Positions 25,715 to 48,387 of a stretch of 64,000 bases of DNA are shown here, in pieces; positions within the stretch are counted from its first letter, which is position 1, and every line of letters begins with the position of its first letter. Below the pieces are notes generated by a model. It had not been told where the DNA came from and searched no databases. It was given only the letters and a program-made list of their open reading frames with translations. Source of the stretch: Siniperca chuatsi. Taxonomy: Eukaryota > Chordata > Actinopteri > Centrarchiformes > Sinipercidae. A program made the position numbers and the translations under genes. The DNA is taken from NCBI RefSeq assembly GCF_020085105.1, contig NC_058045.1, forward strand, positions 16,465,833 through 16,529,832. The letters are read 5' to 3'.

Positions 25715-27653
25715 GGATGTAGTTCTTCTTCATTTTATGGAGATTGACAACCAACGTTATGGTGCATTACCGCCACCAACTGGAAGTGTGGATCGGGACT
25801 CTAACTTCTTCTACTTCTTCTGCTTCTGTTGATTTTTATGGAGGTTGGCATCCATAAGTGTGCATTACCGCCAACTGCTGAATTGTAAAAGCTTCAAATA
25901 ATACAACTGTCTACGCATAACCACAACACTGGGAACCTTTTAAGTCTATTTTCTTCTGTTTCACGGGCATAAATACAGTGATTGTGTATTGGAATCTGAG
26001 CGCTGCCAAAAGGCGGGTGACCAAACAGCAGTACTGTGACTAAACGCATCCTGTATAGATAACGATGAAGGACTGAAGTTGAAGCTGCTGCATTGCTGAC
26101 GTGCTGCTTTCACTACGCCGCCCGTGTAGACAGGGTGTGAGAAACAGTTTAACTACAGAAGCTGCAAAACTGTTTGAGTGACATGTAAAACCATCCTCAA
26201 GCCTACTGAGATAGCATACAAACAAGCTTTGAAGGTCTATGACAAATGGTTGAATTGTCACCATCACTCTCATATTTTGATTACATTGATTTTTTTTAAG
26301 TTGAGTTACGCAGAATGGTTATTAAAATATTTAGTTGTCTTGTTTCTTCCATTCTGACAGAATTAGTGAAAAAAGCACAAGGTATACGGAGGCTGCTGCT
26401 GAATTGTAAAAGCTGCTGCTGAATTGTAACAGCTTCACAGTGTAAACTATTTACAGTGTCCACCCAAAGTGATCCCATGACATGGTCCATTCTATAACCC
26501 AGACCCAATTGTCTGAGTTGGTGCAACTCCTTCCCTCAATGTAACATCTAGATCCTCTCCAGATTTGTCCACAACATTCAAGAACCTTCTTGCAGCATCC
26601 AGCACCATCTTAATCCTTTCTGACTTCCCCTTTATTTCAGCCTCACAGTTTATAACCATGGCAATAAATGCCAGAAATCGTTTCTTGTCCATACTGATGC
26701 TCTGTTCATCTCCATTCCTTTTCTGCTCCTTTTCCTTTTGCACTGCCACCATTTCACCGTTTCTCTCCATTCTCTTAGCAGCTTCTGCATATGACAATCC
26801 CTTTTCTGCTCTGATTTTATTCACTTTTACATCCTTAATTCTTTTTGGGCACGGTGCTGATCCCGTATAGTGGTTTCTCTCGCAGTGCAGGCACTTTGCT
26901 TGCTCTTTCTTCACTTTACACTTCTCAACATTACAGTTATCCTTCCCACATCTTCTGCCTCCTCTCCATACTGCAGCAATATGTCCATATTCCTGACAGC
27001 AGAAACATCTGAGAGGCGCTCTCTCATATCATCTCATATCAACATGTCACCCTGTAACACACATAATCTAGATACACTCTTTCCGGCAATTCCCCTCAAA
27101 CATCAAACACACCGAGTTACTCTCCTCCTTCTCCCCATTTCTGAATCTTGTAAGCCTTCGTGCCTCACACACATCTTAAATATCCGAAATGACTCGGCCT
27201 CCACCGTCAGTGGCACGCCGTCACTACTCCCTTCTTCTTCACTTCTGATCCAAGTGGGAAGCAATTCACACTGCTATGATCTCTAAATGCACGAATCTTC
27301 AGTGCTCTATCTCTCTGACGCTTTGATACACAGTCAATGATAACTATCCCACTTGTCATCCTGACCGATCGTACATCTCCAAGCTTTCCTCCTACAAACT
27401 TTCCGACCTCATGTGGATCCTTGAAAATGCCGTCTGTTTGTGTCACAGCTATCATCCCAACAAGATATTTCTCCTCTTTCTTCATTGTCTGACTGGAATC
27501 ACCTGAATTACTCTTCTTCCTTTTTCTTTTTCTTTTCAAATCCTCTTGAGTCCTCGTTTCCAATTTCACGCTCCGATTCCTCCTCTGACTCCATTTCTGG
27601 CATCGCTCTCTACTCCTTCAACCTCCCACTGCCTTGTTGTTGGGACTCTAACT
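25715..27653 (-). mobile_element. I/Nimb-like LINE: ORF1 (gag-like) piece and 3' tails, with an insertion
   Basis: From about 27,653 down, the minus strand carries a degraded ORF1. An open piece at 27,569-27,207 is rich in Lys/Arg and Ser. After frameshifts, zinc-knuckle motifs follow near 27,010-26,870: CFCCQEYGHIAAVW (the final Cys is Trp), CGKDNCNVEKC and CLHCERNHYTGSAPC. The open frame continues to 26,492. No reverse transcriptase follows; instead comes the 0.5 kb banp-intron copy (26,402-25,893). Then come two tandem tail units (25,885-25,802 and 25,801-25,719), each with the same 'ggcggtaatgcac' sequence and AAG-rich ends. This fits the 3' end of an I/Nimb-type element. It is inactive; clade naming is by motif and memory of fish repeats. 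Confidence 0.65.
25893..26402. repeat. Copy 2 of the banp intron 1 segment, inside the LINE remnant
   Basis: A 510-bp copy of 22,806-23,323. It is flanked on both sides by GCTGAATTGTAAAAGC (about 25,877-25,892 on the left, 26,399-26,414 on the right). This 16-bp direct repeat looks like a target-site duplication or a junction of templated insertion. The same motif recurs once more on the right (gctgctgaattgtaacagc). Confidence 0.9.
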
Positions 27654-29697
27654 ATACATTGATGATTAAATGAAAGAAAATAAACTGAGAAAAACCAATA
27701 ATAAAAATTAAATAAACACACCATAGTTATATTCTCTTTATCAAATTTGTTCTCCTAAGATAATGAAACAACAATAGATAACATTTTTCTCTAGAACTTC
27801 TTTGTAAAAGATCTAACCACGTTCCTGTTGTCTCTTCTTCCCACTGCTTTTTCCACCGTTCTTTCAACTTATCCTTAACTGTGGTTTTCATTTTCGTTTT
27901 ACTAAGGGGTACTGTAATGTCAGTGTGATTCGTTTTTGTGGCTTCTTTTGCATACTTGTCAGCTATTTCATTTCCTTTGATTCCTATATGTGCTGGTATC
28001 CATACAAATGTTATATTTAGCCCCATCATTTGAATTCTATATAGTGTTTGTTGTATCTCTGTTAAGACATCTGGTCTGCTGTCTGAATGGCTGTGCTTCA
28101 AGCTGATTAATGACGAGCTGGAATCAGAGCACATTATTGCTCTCAAAGGTCTCGCATCTTCAGCCCATTGCAATGCTAACAAAATTGCCAGCATCTCCCC
28201 TGTATACACCGATACTCCATCACTGATTCGTTTGCCAATTTTAATGTTGAAATCTGGAACTATGAATGAAATACCAGTTTTGTTAGCTGTGTTCTTTGAA
28301 GCATCTGTATAAATTTTAACATAGCTGTAGTAGATACTTTCTATATATGTCTGTATTATCTGTGGATGTAAAATAAGCTCCTTATCTTTGTTCTTTTTGC
28401 CAAGCAATGTGAGATCTACAATAGGGTCAGGGAGTATCCAAGGATGTTTTACAGGGAGTGGTACTGTTGGAATAATGTTTGTTTCCTAGTTCTTTTGCTT
28501 TCTGCTCTCTGCTCAATTGTCCATCCAAAACTTTGTGTTTCTCTCCTCTCCTTTTCCCAACAGGGTTTTAGTGCATCTAGCGTTGGATGATTTTCATTAT
28601 GTCCTTTTAAATTAACCTTGTAGTTTAAAGATAGCTGTATTCTCCTTAATAATTAGTTTTGTCCACTGAGAACTTAAATCCCCACATAAATGACCATTCT
28701 TCGGTTTTAACAATAGCCTCCTGTATTTTCTTCACTAAATTCCAAATTCCTACCTCTTTTCCAAATTGCCCCATCATCCGCAAAAAGAGAGAATCCCATC
28801 CCATTCTCCAAATTCAGAAAAACATCATTTATCATAATAGAAAATAACACAGGACTCAATATAGTCCCTTGAGAAGTTCCATTTTCAACAGTTTTTTTTC
28901 CTGAATAACACTTCCCTATTTTTACCTGAATCGATCTTCCATATAAAAAGTCTTTGATCCACCTATACATTAGGCCTTTAACCCCTAATTTACTTTGCTT
29001 AATTAATAATCCTTCCTTCCACATCATATCATAAGCCTTCTCTATATCAAAAAAGATGGCCACTATGCATTCCCTATTAATCTGCGCTTTCATTATTTCA
29101 TGTTCTAAACATATAGCAGGATCCATGGTATTTCTACCTCTTCTGAATCCACTTTGATATTTTGATACAAAGGCTTTGCTTTCTATATAATACGTCAATC
29201 TTACATTTATCATTTTCTCCATTATTTTGCATATTCGAGATTAAGGCAATAGGCCTGTAATTCCCTGGGTTTGTGCAATCTTTTCCGAGCTTGCGTATCA
29301 TAACTACAACAGCTTCTTTCCAGACTTGTGGCAATTTTCCCTTCTCCTAAACCTTATTATATAGTTCCAGTAGAATGTCCTTCGATGACTCACTAAGATG
29401 ATTTATCATAGTGTAACATATCTGATCTTTTGCCGGTGTTGACATCTTGGTTTTCCTGAGAGCACGATTCAGTTCTGCCTTTGTGAATGGTATATTTGTT
29501 AAATAATTGGAATCTTCATTTTGTTGTAGTAGTTTCTTATTCTCAGCTATTGTATTTTCCCTTCCTCTTTGCCCCTCTTCACTATTATTATTAGAACTGT
29601 GAATTTTAACAAACATTTGTGCCAACATCTCTGCTTTCTCCTCATCTGTCACAGCTGTAGTTCCATTGTCCACTAAGACTGGATGTCCATACTCTCA
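27654..29697 (-). mobile_element. 5'-truncated I/Nimb-like LINE: reverse transcriptase plus RNase H
   Basis: The minus strand encodes reverse transcriptase in three abutting frames (29,673-29,347; 29,334-29,134; 29,222-28,707). It includes GKDCTNPGNYRPIALIS, a SGFRRGR motif, FDIEKAYD (catalytic Asp), GTSQGTILSPVLFSI and the FADD box. RNase H follows at 28,407-27,727 with IYTDASK (Asp), GEMLAILLALQWA (Glu), MCSDSSSSL (Asp) and the WIPAHIGIKGNEIAD motif. RT followed by RNase H is characteristic of the I group of LINEs. At least two frameshifts separate the RT frames, so the copy is dead. It begins inside the RT N-terminal region, typical of 5' truncation. An AT-rich 3'UTR runs to about 27,654, where the ORF1 of the other piece begins. 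Confidence 0.85.
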
Positions 29698-30427
29698 GAA
29701 ACACATTTCGGGGAACTATTTTCGTAATATAAAAGAAATATATAAAAGAAAGTTTCCAAACGAGCCGCCATGTTGGTCCGGTTTAAAATCCGGGAGCAGA
29801 CAGCCCACGAGTGAAAGTGTGAACTCTTTTCGGAACTAGCTCGGTGTTAATTTACCATTCCTAAGTGCTTTTGATTACTAAAAGCATTTATCTTCTGATG
29901 CTGCTACGTTAACAGTAATCTGTTCTCATTAATATTGTGTTTAATATATTGGTTGTGTACAATAAAACATTATATTTTTGGTTTTGGCACAACAACAATG
30001 CCAAGGAAGGTGATCATCATCATTATCATCATCATCATTATCATGTGTACCACAGGTATCATATGCTGACATTGTAAAGAAAGGACTTCATATTGATGAT
30101 CTTTAAGATTACAATAATTGTCAAGTTTTGAAAATGAAAACATATTATTTATATAATTTATTTAGCTTTTGCACAGAATACATCTGCAGAAAAGTTGTTT
30201 CAGTGGAAAATGGCCACTAGATATAGTGGAATCAAAGGAAATGAAATAGCCCTTCTTAGAGTAGAGAAGAAGAAAAGGTTGGAGTTCTTGTACCACACAG
30301 CCAATCAAAGCAGTGGGCTTTCCCGTGCTGCAATCAGACTCTACTGTCCTGGTTGGGTGACTGTTCAACGGTCAGTGTGACAACAAGAGGCGGCGTCTGG
30401 AGAGTGTTAAAAAAAAAAAAATTTCAA
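29698..30427. other. Intergenic, no gene recognised
   Basis: Contains a short (ATC/ATT)n run at about 30,010-30,043. An open frame at 30,195-30,380 has no family resemblance. A 13-nt A run at 30,409-30,421 on the plus strand is the T-run terminator of the adjacent minus-strand tRNA gene. Confidence 0.5.
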
Positions 30428-30500
30428 CGAGCCAGCCAGGAGTCGAACCTAGAATCTTCTGATCCGTAGTCAGACGCGTTATCCATTGCGCCACTGGCCC
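30428..30500 (-). tRNA. tRNA-Arg (anticodon ACG)
   Basis: The reverse complement is a complete 73-nt tRNA beginning GGGCCAGTGGCGCAATGG and ending GGCTGGCTCG. The anticodon stem TCTGA/TCAGA encloses the loop CTACGGA, giving anticodon ACG (Arg, CGU codons). Box A (TGGCGCAATGG) and box B (GGTTCGACTCC) are intact. A run of T on the minus strand just downstream (plus positions 30,409-30,421) is the Pol III terminator. It is identical in sequence to the gene at 50,650-50,722. No intron. Confidence 0.97.
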
Positions 30501-30601
30501 ATGTATTTCATTAGCTATATGAATAAATAGATAAATTGTTTTACAGCAATGTGATGTGGTTAGGAACTGGCTAATTTAGCCCTAGGCTGTTATTACAAAC
30601 T

Positions 30602-30897
30602 AGCTGTATGTTAATGTAAAATCAATATTTATATAACTTACCTCAGTTACATTAGCAAAGACTAACGTTGACAAAGTATTTCCGTCTTGGATTTTGAGTC
30701 AAACTCTTTTTGCAAGCCTTTATGTACTTTGAGGAGACAATTCCCAACAGCTGTATGTTAATGTAAAATCAATATTTATATAACTTACCTCAGTTACATT
30801 AGCAAAGACTAACGTTGACAAAGTATTTCCGTCTTGGATTTTGAGTCAAACTCTTTTTGCAAGCCTTTATGTACTTTGAGGAGACAATTCCCAACAG
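30602..30897. repeat. Perfect 147-bp tandem duplication
   Basis: The unit beginning AGCTGTATGTTAATGTAAAA at 30,602 repeats without visible change from 30,749. It ends with CCCAACAG at 30,897. No coding sequence is supported in it. The identity suggests a recent event. Confidence 0.95.
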
Positions 30898-30899
30898 GC

Positions 30900-30968
30900 A
30901 GTGCACTCCGCCTGGGATTTGAACTCGAAACTATCTGTGCTCGTACCACTGAGGTGTATGGAGAGCGC
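30900..30968 (-). pseudogene. tRNA-like remnant (tRNA pseudogene or SINE head)
   Basis: The reverse complement contains a box A-like CACCTCAGTGGTACGAGC and a box B-like AGTTCAAATCC. The ends, GCGCTCT and GGAGTGC, can pair as an acceptor stem with wobbles. The space between D and T arms is too short for a normal anticodon arm, so it is not a functional tRNA. It could be the head of a tRNA-derived SINE or a decayed tRNA. Confidence 0.35.
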
Positions 30969-32481
30969 TAAGGGTCAAAACATTTTTTTTTTTTTTTGAG
31001 CGAGTTTTAACTTGTTTTAACTTAACTTCTAGAAATAAAAGGAACATTTTATGACTGTCTTTTTGTATTCTGAAACATGTTTGTGGTGTTTTTATGTCTT
31101 TATTAACAACTACATTTTGAATATTGTAGACTTTTGGAAGAAATGTGTGCTCATTCACATAACTGTGATTTCATAGGCTAAATATGCGGTCGTTGTCAAA
31201 AGTCATAATACCTGGAATTTTGATCATATTTCTCTTTTGTTTTAGTACGTTTTTTTAAAAATGCAATTGCGTGATTTGGCCACAGAGAGCTCTGTTATCC
31301 ACTTTAGTTCAGCTTAGAGTAAACTATATCTGATGGTTTTCTGTCCCAACAACAACACTTACCACAATTTACTGAGAAAAGGTCAAAAGAAATTGTAGAT
31401 TTAAAAAAAAATCATCACAAAAGTTTTTATCTTTGTCTTAAAATCTCTTTAATTATTGCACGGAAAACGCATCCTGACAGCTGAGGATATTACTGTCAGA
31501 TAGCCTACCATTCCCCTTGTGTTTCAATATGAAAGGAAGCTCACACATCTGTCAAATTCATACTGCTGACTTGTTTCCCCACAACAGGTAATTGATTTTG
31601 GTAAATGATTTTGAATGTTTTATGTTTAGAATTATTTAGATTTCTCCATATATATTTTATCTGTGATATTTCTTTAATTCCCACATTTTAAAAGGTAGCC
31701 TATATTGTTTGCTTCCTAATGTTTTATTAATGTGTTAAATATTGCACATTTTGCCTTTGAGTTTTGTATTTACTGAAATTTGTAGTGACTTAAAACAAAT
31801 TACTTTGTCACCACTTTGTTATAAGTTGTGTGAAAAACATGTAGACCGCAAGGCAAGCTGCTACCATGCTGGTTTCAACTAATGTTTTTGTGAGCTTTGT
31901 TTCATATTGAACACAGGGAGAACGGTATCTGACATTCCCAGCTGTCAGGGTGCGTTCCCCCTGCTATGATGGACAAATCTAGGGATAGCAAAATGTGGGG
32001 AAACAAGTCAGCAGTTTGATACAACACCTGTATGTGTCATAATGAACAATGTCAATAGGAGCTACTGCATACATACTGTGTATCTAAAACTGTTACAGCA
32101 ATTCTGTAACAGCAAAGCATTTAATTTATTTTTTAGATATTGCTTTCAGAACATTAAAGCTTTGGAGACTGTGATCAGAGGTGATTAAAATATTGTTCAA
32201 GGAGGGAATTAAATGGCAATCAAATTGAATATCAGTTTTAGCCTATTTGTTAGAGCATTGGGGCTTTAAACAACAAAAGGGCCTACATCAGTTTAGAAGA
32301 AACTGTCATGGTAAAACCGACTCTGGCAGTACAGTACAAAACAACTTTGACTTGACTTGTCAATACGGAAAAACCCATAGCCTAAACATACACACTGTGG
32401 GTCCCAGTTCTTCTGGACAGACCTTTGTTGGAACCATGAAATCCATAATGTTAGCAGCAATGTCCACTACTCTTAAGTCAA

Positions 32482-32573
<92 letters not shown>

Positions 32574-33180
32574 AAATTTCTCTTCTAGTATAGATGGATT
32601 TTGGATTTGGACTTTGCAAGAAGCCAAAATATTTTATTTTTCTCTCTTGAGGCTACAGTGACAGTAATGAATAAGATATACAGGGAAGAGGTGAAGCATT
32701 ATAGGCCTGCAATCGTGTAGCTTTTCTCCAACCTTGTGTTGTGGTTCTCTTGGTTTCTCTGGTCAGGTGCAACAGCCTTGCTCATTGGTACTCAGGATAA
32801 CTACAGTTCCCAAGAGCCCGTGACAGCGCCACTGTGTCTTTGTGGCTCATATGAGCTGTTGTTCTGTAGTGCAAACAAAATAATTGTACTTGTATCTTAG
32901 TTAAAATGACAGCGTAACAACTCTGCAAGCCAGTGTTGCTTATCTAGCCTAGAATATGGACAGACGAGTCCAATATCATGTTTTAGGTTTTCAGAGAGAC
33001 AGATGAAAGAAAACACTTTGAGCTATGGAGGCCCGTGGTACAGGAGGGGACGGAAAGTCTGCTTTCTGTTGCTGTGGTGTAAAACCGTCACGTAATATAT
33101 TGGACGTAATATTAAGTGCGGAACTAACTCGGTCAAAGTTATAAGGAGAAAGCTTCATAGGAGGCGGTATTTAATCACTG
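30969..33180. other. Intergenic region with a rearranged foldback and microsatellite
   Basis: No gene is supported. Segments near 31,469-31,540 and 31,550-31,595 recur in inverted orientation near 31,888-31,953 and 31,992-32,022, the remains of a foldback-type element. A long TG/GA microsatellite lies at 32,482-32,569. The 32,900-33,180 part leads into the carboxylesterase promoter. Confidence 0.5.
32482..32569. repeat. Compound (TG)n(AG)n microsatellite
   Basis: About eight TG units are followed by an uninterrupted run of about 36 AG units. Confidence 0.98.
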
Positions 33181-33184
33181 CGCT

Positions 33185-33217
33185 TCCTATTGGCACAATC
33201 CACACAGAGACGACATC
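33185..33217 (+). promoter_or_regulatory. Proximal carboxylesterase promoter/5'UTR with inverted CCAAT box
   Basis: ATTGG (inverted CCAAT) at 33,189-33,193 lies 25 bp upstream of the start codon at 33,218. No TATA box is evident. The transcription start cannot be placed from sequence; the CCAAT copy may be promoter or 5'UTR. Confidence 0.35.
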
Positions 33218-37511
<4,294 letters not shown>

Positions 37512-38005
37512 AACAGTCACTTCTCCTTTCTCTGTACCATCTTTTTTTTTGCTGCCATCTTTAATCACAAACAAGTCAGCCAAAATGCATTAGACATACT
37601 GTGAGACATTTGTTAAACTAATGTGATAATAACATTTTAACAAACTGAAGTACCTTTTTAGAACTTTTTGTAGCCTATACAAATGAACAAAGACATTTGG
37701 AAAGGAGATCCTTTCAAAAATGTATCTGAAGATTGAGATTGAGAAATGAAGATTTTCAAATTCTATAGTTGAACTTAAAATGGTTTATGTGTTGTGGCAG
37801 TATGGGTATTTTAAAACTTATAGTGGGGCGAATACTTTTTATAGCCACTGTGTATTGAACATCAGTTTGAATCCAAAGCAGCTAGCTTTAGGGAATACTT
37901 CTGTATAATCTAAAAGGAGTAGAAGGGCACCTTAAGCCATGGGATACCTTTACTGTGTTTGTCCACATATTTAATATCTCCTTAATGTTCTGGATTCCAA
38001 TATAA

Positions 38006-38011
38006 AATAAA
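38006..38011 (+). terminator. Poly(A) signal, carboxylesterase
   Basis: AATAAA about 0.5 kb past the stop codon in an AT-rich 3'UTR on the same strand. It is the first canonical signal after the stop. Confidence 0.6.
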
Positions 38012-38230
38012 AATCTTTTGAAGTTTTGTTTGTATCCCTGCCTCAATATTGTCCAACAATGTCATTCTCCATTCACATTGGCAAACACAACAAAAAAAAA
38101 AAAGAGACAACATTTGGAACACACACTGTCCACTGGTGTGAAAGGGTTAACATGGGTTACCAGACCCAGGTTTACAGCCCAACTTGTAGCCAGGGTTTTC
38201 ATAGGTCCAGCACTTTGGTATGAAAGGTGA

Positions 38231-40145
38231 ATATGGGTTACCTAATATAATTTATACTGACAACAGTAGTTTGTTTGTTTGCTATATTGTGTTTCGTATC
38301 TCACAGGGTTTGTGTAATATTGGGCTGTTGTGTGAAGTGCTACAATTTTTATTACATAAAAATCAAAATTCTATTGTGGCACTTCAGTAAAACATCAATG
38401 AAAGGAGATAATTATTTTAGGTGATAGTTGAGAACAGTTTACTTGCATTACAGCAATGGGATACACATACAAACCATAGAAAAAATAAACAGATTTGACA
38501 AAAAGCTTCTTTTCAGTTTTGTATTTTTTTTTATTACTGAGAAGAGCGCTTAAGCTGAAAAGCTCCCTGAAGTCCGATGTGAGCAGTTCAATAGGTCAAA
38601 CTTAGTTTGTTTTCCACAAGAGCAGGCGTATGGCATTGAAAATAGTACAAAGCAACACTTTTCAAAGGCAAATCATTCAAATAGCTGTGTGCAGAGAGTT
38701 TACAGATAGGATAATGTATAAAACAAATGCGCTAAATTTGAGAGGAAGAAAAATGTGATAAAATTAAGTCGATGATGCTTTAGCAGACACTTTTTTTTGT
38801 AAATGTTAGTAAAGCTGCAGTCTGATATAAAAGTGCTGGCCAGTGGTTTTGAATGATTCACTATACTGCCCAGAAAAGTGCACTTGGAGTAGGAAAGCTA
38901 CTGGGCATCACCATCAGGCCGTAATGAGACATACAGACACTTACTTGGTACTTTGAGATGCACTTTGAGCTGTTAGTTTGTATAATGTTCAGCTAGCCTG
39001 GTCTCAAGTTTGAAATATATTGGAAAACTAGAGGGAATAGCTTTTCAGGTATGAAGCCAGGCAAACGTCACGTCAGCCATTTAAACAAACAACAGATGCA
39101 ATACATTTCAAAGGTAAGAGAAGTTTCTGTTTCAGATCATAATTATATAAGCACATAAACTGTATGATTTTGATATTTTGATTAAATCCAGCTTATGTAT
39201 AGGTTATGCTATTGCAGTACAATATATCTGTCCAACTCACATAATATCATGTCAGATGTGGTGACATTAAAATGTTTGATGTCAGACCATGAGCCAAAGC
39301 ATATCACTGAAAAAGGTATCTCTTAAGTTCAAAAGGGCAAAAACATGTCACTCTGCCCAAGACTGGCTGATGTAGCTAGAGTGTTTGATAAGACAGCAAA
39401 TCCTCTCTTCTCAATGATTAGAAAATCGCCCAGTTGTAAAACTCACTCAGTATTTCTATTGGACAAGTTAATAAAATTAATGTAACGTCATACATTTACA
39501 CAAATACTGTTTTTCACTGACATGTGGCAAAGAGAAAAACACCTGAGATGCTGTCTTTTTAAAAAATTCTGATGTCTCTAAAGCAAAAAAAAAAAAAGTG
39601 GCATGCTGCTTAATGAAAATTAAACATCAGATAATGGTTATGAGTGTAATGCAATTAGATCTAAATAAAACGCAGCATACAGTTCAATATGTTGGGCACT
39701 GAAATCAGTATAATACTATATAGTAGAATACAGTGGACACCTTTATCTTCAAGCACTACCAAGTACAGACATGGTTTTAGAATCAGAGGCACGTACAGTT
39801 TGATCTATAATACGTGGTATGAAATATCATTACTTTTTTCCTGCAGGGAATAAATAAATAAATAAAAAAACTTTAATGTGACTTGTTATCATGCTGCACT
39901 GGAAAACTGAGGTCATCCTGAAGTGAGGTGATATACTGTAACTTGGGGGGGCTTTCAAAGTGCTTGGGGTGATATAACAAGCTTAATTAGACAGTAAAAC
40001 CCAATGTTTGACATAGATAGAACCTGGAGAGTTGAGGACATGAGCTATCATGATAGTAACGTTGTCAGTGGAGGACAGAGGTGATTTGTGTATAATGGTT
40101 ATTATTATGCATTGTATTGTAAGAGGAGACTTAAAGTGTGGTGCA
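38231..40145 (-). other. Region between convergent carboxylesterase and fbxo31, likely fbxo31 3'UTR
   Basis: No coding exon on either strand. A minus-strand AATAAA (plus 38,530-38,535) and an ATTAAA variant (plus about 39,867) are candidate fbxo31 poly(A) signals, which would give a 3'UTR of 0.3-1.6 kb. The rest is AT-rich with no recognised repeat. Confidence 0.45.

Positions 40146-48387
<8,242 letters not shown>

Noticed and set aside
26565-27286. Two plus-strand open frames of 101 and 138 codons
   Set aside because: Antisense to the LINE ORF1, which carries zinc-knuckle motifs on the minus strand.
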